64,000 bases of DNA from LD21 sp963715785 (GCA_963715785.1 OY970276.1:4898001-4962000); one strand, 5' to 3'; positions 37,534-47,965 are shown, counted from the stretch's first letter. The notes: generated by a model not told the origin, from the letters alone. Made by a program: numbers and translations.

Positions 37534-38538
37534 ATGCGAAAAAAAAGACTGTTTGTCCTGTCTCTTCTATTATTTCTAGGTCTGCTTGCCGCATATTTAG
37601 TCGTAAAGCCTGCATTCCGGTATCTTTCAGGATATCTTTCTAAATCTGAAGAAGTCAAGGCCAATATTCTGATTGTTGAAGGATGGCTGCCTGATTTTGC
37701 ACTTGATAGTGCATATGAAGAATTTCGTAAAAATGATTACCAGTATATTATCACTACTGGTCTCAAATCTTCACAGGATTATTACATGCTTTCAAGTAAC
37801 GGGTATCTTATTTTTTATCCGAAGAAGAGGTTCTCAGAAACAGATGACACGGGCAGACATTCCATTGAGGTGGAAACATACAGCGAACTTGGAGGAGAAA
37901 ACAGGGCTCATTTTAATTTGTTTATAAACGGGCAGCAGGAAGGTGAATTTTACGCTGAACGTCGCAGAAAAAGGTATGGCATTACCTGGGAGGGTAATCT
38001 CAGGGATATTGATTCAATAATGGTACAATATGATAATGACAGCAGAGGTTATTTCGGTGATCGAAACCTGTTTGTCAGGTCAGTTACCATTGACCATAAA
38101 ATAACTATACCATATCTTAATAACTCTGAATATCACGTATTAAAGCCTGGCAGAAATCAGAGGATAATCAATAATTATTCTTCAAATGCGGAACTTGCTA
38201 GAAATAAACTAATTTCATTAGGATTGGATTCTTCCCAGGTCATAGCTACTAATGGGGAGCGAACGAAAATCAACAGGACCCTTACAAGTGCAGTTGCGTT
38301 CAGCAATTGGCTCAGCACTGCTAAAATTAAAGTCAGTGGTATCAATATTATTACACTGGGGCCTCATGCCAGACGAACCTGGATGACTTACAGTAAAATC
38401 CTGAAGGATAAATATCAAATTGGGATTATCTCAGTTCCTGAACCGATAACAAAACACACAAGGGAAATTAAAGTCTTAAGAACACTTCGTGAAACACTTG
38501 GAATAATTTATTACTGGATTATTCTGCTGCCGTACTAA
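37534..38538 (+). CDS. Membrane-anchored YdcF/DUF218-like protein with inserted CBM60-like domain
   Basis: A 334-residue protein. Residues 4-25 form one hydrophobic segment after MRKKR. The YdcF/DUF218 fold begins with NILIVEGWLPDFALDSAYEE and DYQYIITTG. It then appears interrupted by about 110 residues (about 85-195) ending VQYDNDSRGYFGDRNLFVRS, which matches the Ca-binding ND...G.DRNL(F/Y)V signature of CBM36/60 xylan-binding modules. It resumes with ELARNKLISLGLDSSQVIAT, NRTLTSAVAFSNWL and ITLGPHARRTWM, the C-terminal half of the YdcF fold. A sugar-binding sensor or envelope enzyme is possible; activity unknown. Confidence 0.65.
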   Translation: MRKKRLFVLSLLLFLGLLAAYLVVKPAFRYLSGYLSKSEEVKANILIVEGWLPDFALDSAYEEFRKNDYQYIITTGLKSSQDYYMLSSNGYLIFYPKKRFSETDDTGRHSIEVETYSELGGENRAHFNLFINGQQEGEFYAERRRKRYGITWEGNLRDIDSIMVQYDNDSRGYFGDRNLFVRSVTIDHKITIPYLNNSEYHVLKPGRNQRIINNYSSNAELARNKLISLGLDSSQVIATNGERTKINRTLTSAVAFSNWLSTAKIKVSGINIITLGPHARRTWMTYSKILKDKYQIGIISVPEPITKHTREIKVLRTLRETLGIIYYWIILLPY

Positions 38539-38576
38539 TGCTTCACCGATAGCTTACAGGTGACCTAAGACTTAAA

Positions 38577-40724
38577 TTATTCACTTACAATGATAAAATC
38601 TATCCTTCTGTTTAGCCTCTGGTCACTCACCGAATTATCCGAAGCGATTGGCTTCGATCCGCCAAAGCCGGTGGCAATCAGTCTGCGGGAACTGATGCCC
38701 CTGTTAATCAAATAGTTCACAAGCAACTCGGAATGTAACTGAGATAATACCTGGCTGGTTTCAGGAGGAGTTGTATTATCGGTATGAACAGCTACCTCCA
38801 GTTTTAATGTAGGATACTTATTCATAAGTTTCACAATCTGGTCAAGCATAACATACGCATTTGAAGTGAGCTTGTCGGAGCTGTCAAAATAAGAATCAGC
38901 GAAAGCACCATTTATCCTGATCAAATTGTGGAGCTCTTTTTCAGCCGGCTCTGTAAGAACATAGATTTTAACTCTTACGTCTTTAAATCCAAGAGAATAT
39001 AATTCCTTATAGGCCGGATATGTTGCCATAAGGCTCATCTCCTGATCAACAATGTAACTGTATGTGTTTTCTTCCGGAATGAATTTTTCAGTAATGGTAT
39101 ATTTCTTTGGCACATTCCTGAAGATATAGCTATCAGTGGGGATCCTGGTTTTGGATGATTTTAATTCTACATTAAATACAGCATCATTGGTAAATTCCTG
39201 CTCAGCTGAGAATAAAATATCTTTCTTAGCATTCTCATATTCGTCAATATATGGTACAGTGGTCTTTGCCAGGGCCATTTTTGTCAGATAGGCAGTCTTT
39301 TCACTGGAGTTATCTAAAACAACTATCTTTTTTGATATACCCGTTTTACTGCTTAAGCCATCGGAATCAGATTTCAATACCAGTTCAAGGTTTACAAGAT
39401 ATTCACCGGGAGCTTTAAACGAGTGTTCTACCGCATTGCCAAATGCCCGGCTTCCATCCCTGAAATCCCAGGAATATTTTAATATTTTAAACCCCGGAAG
39501 ATTGGATTTAAGCCCGTCAAATTTTACTGTTTCATCTTTTACCACCACGTCGGGAGCGTTTATATATGGCTGTACAAAATTATGCAGCTCCAGAATATAA
39601 ACTAGCATAGAGAAAAATAAACGGCCGGAAGATTTGTCATCAATATCAAGTTTAACAGTATATTTTCCGGTACCCGGGAAACAATGGCTTACCTCAACCC
39701 CTGTAGCTTTCTGCGTATCACCGAAATCCCAGCTATACCTGAGATACTGAGGATCAATTACCAGTGCTCCGCTATCCGAGAACATGAAACAATACTGATT
39801 CTCTTTCTGAAGATTTTCATATAATACTTGCGGAAACAAGGTTCGGAAATGGTAAATGTCGATAGATTTATCCCTGTTTGACGAGAAGTATCCTTCATTC
39901 ATCAAAGTATCTGTCACAATACCAAAATCGTCATATTTTGAATTAATCGGGGGATCAAGCCTGACAGGCTCCAGCCAGGTTGTGTCGATATACTTGGAAA
40001 AGAAAATGTCTTTTCCGCCCAAACCGGGGTGGCCATCAGAAGAAAAGAAAAGTTCTCCGGCGGGATCAATAAACGGATAAGATTCATTTCCTTTTGAATT
40101 TATAACAGGGCCCAAATTCACCGGATTTTCCCAGCGGCCGCCTTTCCAAAGGCTATAATATAGATCCGAACCTCCATACCCTCCTGGCTTATCTGAAGCA
40201 AAGTAAAGCTTTCTTCCATCAGGGGAGAGACATGGAGTAGTAATATTATACCACTCATTATTAATTCTTAAATCCCTGACTTTTGTCCATTGATCATCAA
40301 TCAGAACTGCTGAAAAGATCCCCAGTTTATTCCTCATACTGGAAATTTCACTTAATTTACCAGTTACATCCTGATTTCTTGAAAAATAAATAGTATCCCT
40401 CCTGCTATTAAACGTTACCGGCCCATCGTTCAGTATTGATGTAAGGTTCTTAGAAAACAGCTTTGCACTTTCCCAATCAACTTTTCCGATAGTGTCCACA
40501 AAAAAAATCTTAAACAGACCTTTATTTTGCGACGTTAAATGGGTTGACAAGCCTGTACTGCGGTTTGAAGAAAAGACAATGCCATGATCATAAAATACAG
40601 GTGAAAATTCATCATATTTATCTGAACAGAATGATGCTTTTTTTACGGAATATGTTTCTGATTGCCCAAAAATTAAGCAGGAAAAGGAAGCAATAAGAAT
40701 GACTACAAACAATTTTCGTGTCAT
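38577..40724 (-). CDS. OmpA-family protein with PD40 propeller and PKD domains (T9SS-associated)
   Basis: A 715-residue protein with a signal peptide (KLFVVILIASFSCLIFGQ). Residues about 40-290 carry PD40/WD40-like strands (LSPDGRKLYFASDKPGGYGG, GELFFSSDGHPGLGGKDIFF, EGYFSSNRDKSIDIYHF). Two PKD-like domains (YSWDFGDTQ and YSWDFRDGS) follow. The C-terminal OmpA-like peptidoglycan-binding domain has LKLEVAVHTDN, NYLINRGISSRRLIATGFGG and QRLNRRIDFIIV. It is the last gene of an operon with PorP/SprF-like and gliding-motility-type genes, resembling the PD40/OmpA partners of T9SS loci that anchor machinery to the cell wall. Confidence 0.85.
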   Translation of the reverse strand: MTRKLFVVILIASFSCLIFGQSETYSVKKASFCSDKYDEFSPVFYDHGIVFSSNRSTGLSTHLTSQNKGLFKIFFVDTIGKVDWESAKLFSKNLTSILNDGPVTFNSRRDTIYFSRNQDVTGKLSEISSMRNKLGIFSAVLIDDQWTKVRDLRINNEWYNITTPCLSPDGRKLYFASDKPGGYGGSDLYYSLWKGGRWENPVNLGPVINSKGNESYPFIDPAGELFFSSDGHPGLGGKDIFFSKYIDTTWLEPVRLDPPINSKYDDFGIVTDTLMNEGYFSSNRDKSIDIYHFRTLFPQVLYENLQKENQYCFMFSDSGALVIDPQYLRYSWDFGDTQKATGVEVSHCFPGTGKYTVKLDIDDKSSGRLFFSMLVYILELHNFVQPYINAPDVVVKDETVKFDGLKSNLPGFKILKYSWDFRDGSRAFGNAVEHSFKAPGEYLVNLELVLKSDSDGLSSKTGISKKIVVLDNSSEKTAYLTKMALAKTTVPYIDEYENAKKDILFSAEQEFTNDAVFNVELKSSKTRIPTDSYIFRNVPKKYTITEKFIPEENTYSYIVDQEMSLMATYPAYKELYSLGFKDVRVKIYVLTEPAEKELHNLIRINGAFADSYFDSSDKLTSNAYVMLDQIVKLMNKYPTLKLEVAVHTDNTTPPETSQVLSQLHSELLVNYLINRGISSRRLIATGFGGSKPIASDNSVSDQRLNRRIDFIIVSE

Positions 40725-40842
40725 GGTTAAACTACTTAACTAATTAGTGCCATAAGCACTTAAAGTTAAAATTAAATTTTTAAAAGTTAACAAAAGTCAA
40801 GTTAATATGAATAATTCAGCATTCAGATATATAATTCAATCC

Positions 40843-41763
40843 TCAGAAAATCAGAGGACTAACTGCATCAACCTTATAATGAAAAATATATCTGAGCATA
40901 ATTTCGTGGGATCCATTGCTGTAGTGGCCCAGTGTACCCAGATCAAAATCGTAAGTATACGCGGCTCTGATCTGATTGTTTATAGCCAGTTGAAAGAGCG
41001 CACCAACCGAACGTGCATTGCGATAGGATAAGCCTGCCCAGACTTTGTCGTTAAGGATAACATATGCATTCAGGTCGAAAAGCATCTTTTCTCCAGGGTA
41101 AATTGTAACAAGTGTTGAAGGGAAAAACTTAATCTTTTCAGTAATTGAATAGACATATCCTGCATTCAACAAATAATTATACTTTCCAGGATCAAAGGTT
41201 ACCGAATACTTATTTTTATCGAGGTTAAATTTATCAAGCAGCAGCTTGGGAACAGACATACCAGCGAAGAAATTTTTATAGCTGTAATAGACACCAAAGG
41301 AAAAGTCGGGCACCACATACACTCTTGAGTTAGCTAAAAGATTCTCATCCCCCGGATCGAGTGTAACAAGTTCTGACCATGCAGTGCTGGTCGTCATTAG
41401 GCCGGCTCCCAGTCCAAAAGAAAGATTCCCCTTATCCATATTAATTTTATATGAATAGTTTGTAAGAAAATGAGTTTCTTTTGTCACTCCTATCCTATCA
41501 TTTGTTATGATAAGGCCCAATCCGAGTTTCGAATCGATGAATGGCGCATCCGCGGCCAGAGTTATTGTTTCAGGCGATCCAGGAATACCAGTCCACTGGC
41601 GTCTGAAGAAAGCCGCTATATTAAGGGCGCCTCTGACTCCTGCATAAGCCGGGTTGATATTAAGCGGATTAAGAACATACTGACTTGTTACCGGCGATAA
41701 CTGCCCTGACAGGCTTATGGGTATCAGCAGCAAAATAAACGATTTAATTATTCTTTTCATCAC
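40843..41763 (-). CDS. PorP/SprF family outer membrane protein
   Basis: A 306-residue protein with a signal peptide and a predicted beta-barrel. SPVTSQYVLNPLNINPAYAG near the N-terminus and the later AAFFRRQWTGIPGSPET are hallmark motifs of the PorP/SprF family. In Flavobacterium each large adhesin with a type B (gliding-motility) C-terminal domain has a cognate SprF-like protein needed for its export or attachment. This gene follows such an adhesin directly; its ATG touches the stop of the upstream gene at 41763. Confidence 0.92.
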   Translation of the reverse strand: MMKRIIKSFILLLIPISLSGQLSPVTSQYVLNPLNINPAYAGVRGALNIAAFFRRQWTGIPGSPETITLAADAPFIDSKLGLGLIITNDRIGVTKETHFLTNYSYKINMDKGNLSFGLGAGLMTTSTAWSELVTLDPGDENLLANSRVYVVPDFSFGVYYSYKNFFAGMSVPKLLLDKFNLDKNKYSVTFDPGKYNYLLNAGYVYSITEKIKFFPSTLVTIYPGEKMLFDLNAYVILNDKVWAGLSYRNARSVGALFQLAINNQIRAAYTYDFDLGTLGHYSNGSHEIMLRYIFHYKVDAVSPLIF

Positions 41764-44700
41764 TAACGTCTTATTACGATATAACCACTGACAGATTTTC
41801 CATTTTCACTTTTCAGTATATAGAAATAGGTATCGTCAGGCAGCGGGTTCTTATTATAATCAACTCCATTCCAGGAATTATCATAATCCGGATTCTTGTA
41901 GACCTGAGCCCCTCTCCTGTCGAAAATAATCAATTCCGTTTTGCCGAGGGTAGATAGTCCCCGTAAAACAAAGTAGTCATTCCTCCCATCATTATTTGGT
42001 GTTATCAGGGTCGGGATTGTAAAGTCATTTACTGTAACTCTGACTGAATCACGTGCAGGAGGACAATAATCATTCGATACTGTCCACCGGTACTCATTTA
42101 GTCCGGCTGACATATTATTAACCTGGGTATTTGCGGAAGTACTGTCAGCAAAATCACCGGTGCCTGCTATTATTGACCATACACCATGATCATAAGTATT
42201 AGCCAGCCGCGCATTCATCATCGTGGTAAAGACATATCCCAGATCCTGATCAGGACCTGCGTCTGCTACGACTTTGTCCCTTACATTAATAATCAGGCTG
42301 TCAGAATTTTCACATCCGAACTGATCAGTCAGATGAATTTTGAATGTTGTTGTGGCAATGGGTGTGGCAATAGGATTAATTATGTCCGGATTGCTTAATA
42401 ATGCTGCAGGAGTCCATGCCACAGTCCCTGTTCCCTGCGCAGTCAGTTGAATGCTGCTTCCTTTGCACAATATTGTGTCTCTGCCGGCATTTATTAATGG
42501 ACGATCATGGAAAGCAATATCTATTATGTCGCTAGATGTACAGGTATTGTTAACGACAGTCCACGCAAAACTATATGAGCCAAACTGATCGACAGTGACT
42601 TTTGCATTCGGGTGATTATTATCAGGTGAGAACACAGCATTCCCAGGTCCTGTTGCTTTGGTCCATGTTCCAATTCCGGTTGTTATTACGCCATTAAAAA
42701 TGAAAGTTGTATCACAGGAATTTCCTCCGGTTCCCGCATTTGCCGGCGGCTGCTGTATAAAGTTAACAGTTACGCTGGCATTGGCAGAACAAGGACCATT
42801 TACTACAGTCCAGTTAAAAGTATATGCTCCATATTGAGTAACAGTAACCATGGTGGAAGGGCTGTTTGCATCGGGACTAAATGTTGCATTTCCCAATCCG
42901 CTTGCTTTCGACCAGGTTCCTGTGCCAACAGTGGGAACAGCGTTGAGGTGGAACGAAAGTCCACAATTATTCCCGCCAGGTCCAACGCTTGCTGTAGGTG
43001 TTTCATAAACCGAATTAGTAATTCCCGCCGAAGTATCCTGACATCCACTGGAATTTCCAACAATAACATCCACAATCTGCCCGTTAGCGAGTGAACTCGT
43101 TGAATAGGTTGCCAATGCCCCATTCTGTACGCTTACTCCGCCTACCCGGAAATTGTAAGTATTTCCGCCTCCGGCAGTAAACGTCACATTTGTCCCCATG
43201 CAAAACATATGATCCGCATCGGAGCTGGTCAGCGTCGGTACCGGCAAAGCATTGACAGTATTCGTTATACCAGCTGATGTTGCTGAACAACCATCTACAT
43301 TAGTTACTATTACACTCACAACCTGGCCGTTTGTCAGCGAAGATGTAGTATACGTGGCGACCGTACCACTCTGAACACTTGTTCCTCCCACCCGGAAAAT
43401 GAAATTGGTGCCGCCACCTGCTGTAAAAGTTACACTGGTTCCTGAACAGAAGATATTATCTGCATCAGAGCTTGTGAGCGTAGGCGTTGGCAATTGATTC
43501 ATTGTAACCACTATAGGGGTCCTGGTGCTGCTGACACAATTTGTGATCAGTTCTCTTGCAGAAGCATAATAAGTGCCTGCAGCAGTTGGAGTATACGTCA
43601 GACTTCCACCCAGAAGAAGAACACCACCTGATGAAGCATCATACCAGTCAACAGTATTTCCTGCGGCAACTGTAGCATTTATTGCCGGAATTGTACCTGA
43701 AATGCAATACGATTTATCACCTCCGCTAACAGGCGCAGCTATTACAGGACAGGCACAGTTTGGAGCTGTAACTGCAAGTATATTCTGGCAACCTCCTGCA
43801 TCGGTAACTGTAACAATTACCGGCACCCCGGCAGGAACGCCGGTTATGGTCCAGATATTTCCGCCGGAATTTGTAACTGTAGCCGTAACCGAATTAATTG
43901 TTACTATCCCCGAGCTGACAGTGACAGCAAATGAATAAGTTGACAGATCTGCGGAACAAGCTGTTGGTGTGGAAATAATTATAAATGGCGGCGTATTAAC
44001 AAAGAATTGTATTGCAGGAGTATAAATTGCGCTGCAACCGCCGGCGTTAGTGACTATGACATCAACATTCTGGCCGTTTGTTAGAGCAGTAGTGGTATAA
44101 GTGGCCGAGGGACCCGTCTGCACAGGAATTCCTGCTACTCTGAAAGAATACGATACTCCGCCGCCAGCAGTAAATGTAACGCTTGCTCCCTGACATATTA
44201 CATGGTCAGCCTCGGAAGTGGTAAGTGTGGGCACCGGCGGACCATTTACTGTTATGGTAGCTGATCCGGACACGACATTGGAACACAGAGGGCCTGTCTG
44301 ATAATCAGCAGTTACAAGATTGTAAACAAAAGTCCCTGCAACTGACGTAGGAGCTGATACTGTTGCAGTACTGCCGGCTCCGACATTGACCGGAGTCTGA
44401 ATAACACCATTAATATTATAGGTAACTGTAATGGGTAAAGTCTGTGGATTGGTAAAGGTAATGACCGGTGGCGTCGCATTCTGACAAACTGCAGCAGTTC
44501 CGCTTATTAAAACCACGGGGACCGGTCGGACAGTAACTGTTGTTGATGCTGGTGATGAAGGGCCGCCACATCCGTTTGCATAAACACTTACTGTAGCGGT
44601 ACCCGAATAACCGAAGGACCATGATGCTGTACCTGTAGTTCCTGTTCCGCTGATGCTGTTCCCCGTTCCGGTAATTGACCAGGCATAACTTGTTGCATTA

Positions 44701-46088
44701 ATGGCGCTGGTAGTATAGGAAGTAGTACCACTCCCCTGGCATATAGTTGATGCAGAAGGCAATGGGATTGAAGGAATGCCAACAACCGAACCAATGCTGA
44801 CAGATGTTGTAGCCGTAACGATTCCGCAGCCTCCGCTGGCGGCAATTGTATAGCTAACCGTGTAGGTTCCGGCTGAGCTGGTTGATGGGGTTATATCACC
44901 TGTAGAAGCATTGATTGTAAGTCCGGGACTTGAGGAATAAGTGCCGCCTGCTGTTCCGGTCCGTGTAACAGGCTGATTTCCTGGCAGAGTAATGCAGAAT
45001 GGTGATCCGGCATAAGATATGGTCGCAGCAGGCAAAGCTGTAATAGTTATAGGTGCTGTCGCAATAGTATTCCCGCATGTTCCAGAAGCGACGGTATTAG
45101 TCACAGTATAAGAGCCGGGAGTACTTGCTGAGAGGTTGACCTGACCTGTCGAGCTATTTACGAAAAGCCCGGCTGATGATGAGAATGTTCCTGCAACTCC
45201 GCCTCCGCTAAAAGTAGGCGAAGGGTTTATTCCGTTTGAACAATACGGAGTGCCGGAGTAACTAAAAGTAGCCACTGGCGGAGCCGTAATGGTAATCGGA
45301 CTTGTAGCTGATACACTTCCGCAGGGTGGGGATGCCGGAAGTGTATTTGTAACAGTATATGTGCCGGGAGTGCTCGCAGTTAAATCGACCTGGCCGGTTG
45401 AAGCGCTTCTAAAAACCAATCCGGGAGTGGAGGTAAATGTACCACCGACACCCCCGCCGCTGTAAGTCGGTGAAGGATCAGGTTCATTTGAACAGAATGG
45501 GTTCGTCAAATAGCTGAAAGTAGCAACCGGTGGCGCTGCAATGGTAATCGGACTTGTAGCTGATACACTTCCGCAGGGTGGGGATGCCGGAATTGTATTT
45601 GTAACAGTATAAGTGCCAGGCGTGCTCGCAGTTAAATCGACCTGTCCGGTTGAAGAGCTTATAAAAACCAATCCGGGAGTGGAGGTAAATGTACCACCGA
45701 CACCCCCGCCGCTGTAAGTCGGTGAAGGATCAGGTTCATTTGAACAGAATGGGTTAGTCAAATAGCTGAAAGTAGCTACCGGAAGTGGTGTAACCGTTAC
45801 AGTAACCGGCTGGACCAAAGGGCAGCCAGCTCCCCCATCACCTTTAATATAATAAGTTCCGGCAGGCGCAGTTGTGGGGGTCGTGTAGGGAATTGTAGCA
45901 GCCAGGTCCTGCCAGTATGAGAATGTAGTCGCTGTAGAACCGACTGTAATTCCGGGTGCTGTAAGGTCCACTGTCGAAGGTGAACATACAGCTGCTGGAT
46001 TGGTAATAACAACACACTGAGCGTCAATATTACCCTCAAAAAGCGATAAAACAATCAGCGATAAAAAAATAAGTCTCTTCATTTTCAA
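41763..46088 (-). CDS. Giant repeat adhesin with gliding-motility-type (type B) T9SS C-terminal domain
   Basis: A 1441-residue protein with a signal peptide (RLIFLSLIVLSLFEGNIDAQ). The body is a chain of immunoglobulin-like modules. Four PSPTYSGGG-type units of about 84 residues (ATFSY...FCSN, ASTPGTYTVTNT) are followed by three TLTSSDADH-type units (VTFTAGGG, TNGQ.V.VIVTN..GC) and two GPGNAVFSPD-type units. The C-terminus IPTLITPNNDGRNDYFVLRG, then ELIIFDRRGAQVYKN and DDTYFYIL, is the CHU_C/gliding-motility-associated domain that targets proteins to T9SS and needs a SprF-like partner, encoded next. Likely a surface adhesin. Confidence 0.88.
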   Translation of the reverse strand: MKMKRLIFLSLIVLSLFEGNIDAQCVVITNPAAVCSPSTVDLTAPGITVGSTATTFSYWQDLAATIPYTTPTTAPAGTYYIKGDGGAGCPLVQPVTVTVTPLPVATFSYLTNPFCSNEPDPSPTYSGGGVGGTFTSTPGLVFISSSTGQVDLTASTPGTYTVTNTIPASPPCGSVSATSPITIAAPPVATFSYLTNPFCSNEPDPSPTYSGGGVGGTFTSTPGLVFRSASTGQVDLTASTPGTYTVTNTLPASPPCGSVSATSPITITAPPVATFSYSGTPYCSNGINPSPTFSGGGVAGTFSSSAGLFVNSSTGQVNLSASTPGSYTVTNTVASGTCGNTIATAPITITALPAATISYAGSPFCITLPGNQPVTRTGTAGGTYSSSPGLTINASTGDITPSTSSAGTYTVSYTIAASGGCGIVTATTSVSIGSVVGIPSIPLPSASTICQGSGTTSYTTSAINATSYAWSITGTGNSISGTGTTGTASWSFGYSGTATVSVYANGCGGPSSPASTTVTVRPVPVVLISGTAAVCQNATPPVITFTNPQTLPITVTYNINGVIQTPVNVGAGSTATVSAPTSVAGTFVYNLVTADYQTGPLCSNVVSGSATITVNGPPVPTLTTSEADHVICQGASVTFTAGGGVSYSFRVAGIPVQTGPSATYTTTALTNGQNVDVIVTNAGGCSAIYTPAIQFFVNTPPFIIISTPTACSADLSTYSFAVTVSSGIVTINSVTATVTNSGGNIWTITGVPAGVPVIVTVTDAGGCQNILAVTAPNCACPVIAAPVSGGDKSYCISGTIPAINATVAAGNTVDWYDASSGGVLLLGGSLTYTPTAAGTYYASARELITNCVSSTRTPIVVTMNQLPTPTLTSSDADNIFCSGTSVTFTAGGGTNFIFRVGGTSVQSGTVATYTTSSLTNGQVVSVIVTNVDGCSATSAGITNTVNALPVPTLTSSDADHMFCMGTNVTFTAGGGNTYNFRVGGVSVQNGALATYSTSSLANGQIVDVIVGNSSGCQDTSAGITNSVYETPTASVGPGGNNCGLSFHLNAVPTVGTGTWSKASGLGNATFSPDANSPSTMVTVTQYGAYTFNWTVVNGPCSANASVTVNFIQQPPANAGTGGNSCDTTFIFNGVITTGIGTWTKATGPGNAVFSPDNNHPNAKVTVDQFGSYSFAWTVVNNTCTSSDIIDIAFHDRPLINAGRDTILCKGSSIQLTAQGTGTVAWTPAALLSNPDIINPIATPIATTTFKIHLTDQFGCENSDSLIINVRDKVVADAGPDQDLGYVFTTMMNARLANTYDHGVWSIIAGTGDFADSTSANTQVNNMSAGLNEYRWTVSNDYCPPARDSVRVTVNDFTIPTLITPNNDGRNDYFVLRGLSTLGKTELIIFDRRGAQVYKNPDYDNSWNGVDYNKNPLPDDTYFYILKSENGKSVSGYIVIRR
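45289..45783 (-). repeat. 252-bp near-identical tandem repeat in the adhesin gene
   Basis: The units at 45289-45540 and 45541-45783 are almost identical at DNA level, differing at scattered single bases, and encode two successive 84-residue modules. The similarity suggests recent duplication or gene conversion, and it is a site prone to repeat-number change. Confidence 0.85.
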
Positions 46089-46951
46089 TAGTTTTCAGAT
46101 ATGTCTGCCAGGCTCTTCATCCGATATAGCGTGTATTTCTGACATTAATTTCAGCCATTCCTCTGCCATGATCTTTTGCTGCTTTATGAGCAATTAAATG
46201 GAATTCAAAATAAACTGATGGACGAATGTTAAAATTTGATGTCAATTGATCAGGATTATAAAGGTACATGATATCTCTATGAAAATGTCGTTCTGAATGT
46301 TAAATCTGAATTATTTCAAATGAATAAGCGTATTTTTTGTACACTCTTTGATTTACAAATCACATTTACATTATTAACAATATTTTTATAATTCCTGTTC
46401 AATAATTCTTTAAAATTCTTTCATCAATAATCCGGTTCAAACTCAAAATAATCATAAAAAGCCAATTATTCTTCTCGAAAAATCATTTCAGAAATCTAAG
46501 ATAAATATAATCTGTCCAAGTCAGATTTTTATTTGATAAACTCCAAAAAATTGTCCACTAGTGGCATCAATTGTTAATTTAAAAAAAAACTACTTTTACA
46601 GAATATTTTAAAAGTCAGCGATTGCTAGGATCTGAAACGGAGTGTTCTTTTAAATAGATTGAAAGGTTCCGGCAATAATTGAGACATTTATATCGTTAAA
46701 TTCAGGCAATTCAATAATTCAATTCCATGAATTCAAAAAACAAACCTGTCAAGACAGGAAATTTCCAAATAACACAAACTATTTCACATTCTTTAATCTC
46801 AGGGTAAAAGCTTCCTATTATCAATATCCGGATATTAGCAGGAGTTCCGGAAAAATGTTTAATATTACTTTATATAAAAATCCGCAAATAAATTTTTTGA
46901 TTATCCGGTTAATTAAAATGCCATATTAGTCATTATCAAAACAATGAAGTT
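46089..46951. other. Long AT-rich intergenic region
   Basis: About 860 bases between divergent surface-protein genes. I found no gene, tRNA, clear terminator or convincing promoter pair. A regulatory leader for the adhesin operon is expected here but not identified. Confidence 0.4.
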
Positions 46952-47965
46952 ATGAAAATTTATTACCCCATGTCATTGAAAATCCTTGTAATTCTGAGCC
47001 TGATTTTCACACTAAGCTGTAAGAAGAAAGATGAATCCGCAGCATCCAGCCAAATGATCAAAACAAATACGGCTACGGAAATAGGCCAGAACTGGGCAAC
47101 ATTAAATGGTGTAGTAACGGCCAATAATGCGGACAACCAACTCTACTTTGAGTATGATACTACTATTTTGTACAAGAATAGCATCATCGGAAATCCCGGG
47201 AATGTAGCCGAGAATTCAAGCACAACCATCTATGCTGTTGTTACAGGATTGAAACCCAAGAAAATGTATTATTACAGGATAGTAATGGTAGTTTTAACTG
47301 ACACGCTATATGGAGCTAATCTGACATTTACTACCTCAAATCCAAAGAAAAGTGTTATCAATTTTAATCCCGCACTGACTTATGGATCTGTTTCTGATAT
47401 TGACAATAATATTTATAAGACAATAATTATCGGGACGCAGACCTGGATGGCCGAAAATCTTAAGGTAACAAGATACAACGATAATACGGACATTCCGTTC
47501 GTTCCCAATATCACGAGATGGCTGAATCTGACCGAGCCTGGTTATTGTTGGTTTAATAATGATTCTGTGGCATATGGAGCTTTATATAACTGGTATACTG
47601 TGAACACTGGTAAACTCTGTCCTGACGGATGGCATGTTCCTGCTGATACGGAATGGACAACACTGATTACATATCTGGATGGAGACTCAGTAGCTGCAGG
47701 CAAGCTTAAAGAAACCGGTACTGTTCACTGGCTTTCGCCCAACACAGGTTCATCAAACGAAACTGGTTTTACAGCTCTTCCGGGAGGCTATCGGAATTAT
47801 GTGGGAACATTTGGCAATTTGAAGAATTCCGGCTATTGGTGGACATCTGTTGAAAGTGCTGTTGTTAATGCGAATTATAGTACTATGTCATATAATTCTG
47901 AACATACTTATCAGAGTAACAGCAGCAAATTAAGCGGTTTTTCAGTTCGCTGTATAAAGAATTAG
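46952..47965 (+). CDS. FISUMP-domain lipoprotein
   Basis: A 337-residue lipoprotein: hydrophobic N-terminus ending FTLSC with KKKDE after the Cys. One fibronectin-III-like module (TATEIGQNWATLNGVV, PKKMYYYRIVMVVLTDTLYG) is related to the repeats of the 29696-32476 protein. The FISUMP domain follows (KTIIIGTQTWMAENLKVTRY, LCPDGWHVPADTEWTTL, GFTALPGGYRNYVG, SGFSVRCIKN). Function of FISUMP proteins is unknown; surface display is inferred. The second Met (residue 7) is an alternative start. Confidence 0.85.
   Translation: MKIYYPMSLKILVILSLIFTLSCKKKDESAASSQMIKTNTATEIGQNWATLNGVVTANNADNQLYFEYDTTILYKNSIIGNPGNVAENSSTTIYAVVTGLKPKKMYYYRIVMVVLTDTLYGANLTFTTSNPKKSVINFNPALTYGSVSDIDNNIYKTIIIGTQTWMAENLKVTRYNDNTDIPFVPNITRWLNLTEPGYCWFNNDSVAYGALYNWYTVNTGKLCPDGWHVPADTEWTTLITYLDGDSVAAGKLKETGTVHWLSPNTGSSNETGFTALPGGYRNYVGTFGNLKNSGYWWTSVESAVVNANYSTMSYNSEHTYQSNSSKLSGFSVRCIKN

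Noticed and set aside
41763..46088. Regularly spaced repeats that might be read as a CRISPR array
   Set aside because: Repeats are 252 bp coding modules in frame, without short unique spacers; no cas genes nearby.
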